Below, in pieces: positions 6,124 through 6,310 of a stretch of 6,310 bases of DNA. The DNA is from Alphaproteobacteria bacterium. GTDB lineage: Bacteria > Pseudomonadota > Alphaproteobacteria > CACIAM-22H2. The stretch is taken from the NCBI GenBank assembly GCA_947500965.1, contig CANMWW010000143.1, positions 1 through 6,310 of the forward strand, given 5' to 3'. A program made the translations under genes and the position numbers. The first letter of the stretch is position 1; the number at the start of each line of letters is the position of its first letter. The notes beneath the pieces are model-generated. The model saw only the letters and a program-made list of their open reading frames with translations, had not been told where the DNA came from and did no database searches.

Positions 6124-6146
6124 GCGTGCCGCGCCGCGCTCAGGCG
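6117..6146. terminator. Bidirectional hairpin containing both convergent stop codons
   Basis: A perfect ten-base inverted repeat, CGCCTGAGCG (6117-6126) and CGCTCAGGCG (6137-6146), encloses a ten-base loop. The plus-strand AcnX small-subunit stop (6121-6123) lies in the left arm, and the minus-strand dehydrogenase stop (6142-6140) in the right arm at the mirror position. There is no T-run on either side, so it is a GC-rich hairpin rather than a classical intrinsic terminator. It is well placed to end transcription from both sides. Confidence 0.6.
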
Positions 6147-6310
6147 AAGCGCGACGCCGCGTAGGGCGCGGGGTCGATCGAGGGCGGCCGGCCGGCGACG
6201 AGGTCGGAGAGCAGCCGCGCGGTCATCGGCGCCGAGATCAGGCCGACATGGCCGTGCCCGAACCCGTAGAACACGTTGCCCACGCGCCCCGCCGGCCCGA
6301 TCACGGGCAG
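6140..6310 (-). CDS. DadA-type FAD-dependent amino-acid dehydrogenase, C-terminal fragment
   Basis: Minus-strand translation from the window edge gives 56 residues ending at TGA 6142-6140; the rest of the gene is beyond the window. The fragment begins LPVIGPAGRVGNVFYGFGHG, continues H-V-G-L-I-S-A-P-M-T-A-R-L-L-S-D-L, and ends with IDPAPYAASRF. This is the typical C-terminal end of the DadA/glycine-oxidase-like FAD oxidoreductases. The pattern is (L/I)P-x-I-G-P, then G-H-G-H-x-G-L, a helix packing on the FAD domain, then a final Pro-(Y/F)-x-x-x-R-F. Members oxidise D-amino acids or, in hydroxyproline catabolism, cis-4-hydroxy-D-proline. The gene runs towards the AcnX pair and ends 17 bases from it. 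With only the C-terminus visible, neither substrate nor subgroup can be fixed. Confidence 0.8.
   Translation of the reverse strand: MPVIGPAGRVGNVFYGFGHGHVGLISAPMTARLLSDLVAGRPPSIDPAPYAASRFA

Overview
The window is very GC-rich, with the third-position G/C bias typical of GC-rich Proteobacteria. A DUF2927 gene and a family mix common in soil and marine alphaproteobacteria suggest an alphaproteobacterium. This is inference; there is no rRNA or other marker gene. I see no tRNA, CRISPR array, insertion sequence or phage gene.

Layout. (1) Positions 1-1189, minus strand: a small Ala/Gly-rich protein of unknown function (1189-818) is followed 11 bases later by a secreted DUF2927 protein (806 to the window edge, 3' end missing). 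(2) Positions 1190-1303: an intergenic stretch with two hairpins separating this pair from the next operon. (3) Positions 1304-4328, minus strand: a tightly coupled three-gene operon, transcribed as Asp/Glu/hydantoin-type racemase, then MmgE/PrpD-family protein, then aspartate-dehydrogenase-like imine reductase. Both junctions are 4-base ATGA overlaps. (4) Positions 4329-4441: a divergent promoter region. (5) Positions 4442-6123, plus strand: the two subunits of an aconitase-X (AcnX) type dehydratase, large (DUF521) then small swivelling domain (DUF126), again joined by ATGA. (6) Positions 6140-6310, minus strand: the C-terminal end of a DadA-type FAD amino-acid dehydrogenase, convergent with AcnX. 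The two share a 10-bp hairpin that contains both stop codons.

How the genes may work together. The five central genes look like one divergently transcribed catabolic locus. AcnX enzymes remove water from hydroxy acids; the bacterial ones characterised act on cis-3-hydroxy-L-proline and yield a cyclic imine (via an enamine). An aspartate-dehydrogenase-fold protein could reduce an imine, a two-cysteine racemase could invert a stereocentre, and an MmgE/PrpD protein could act as dehydratase, decarboxylase or epimerase. The neighbouring FAD dehydrogenase would fit D-amino or imino acid oxidation. I know of no described pathway with exactly this enzyme set, so its substrate is the most interesting open question here. 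No transporter or regulator lies inside the window.
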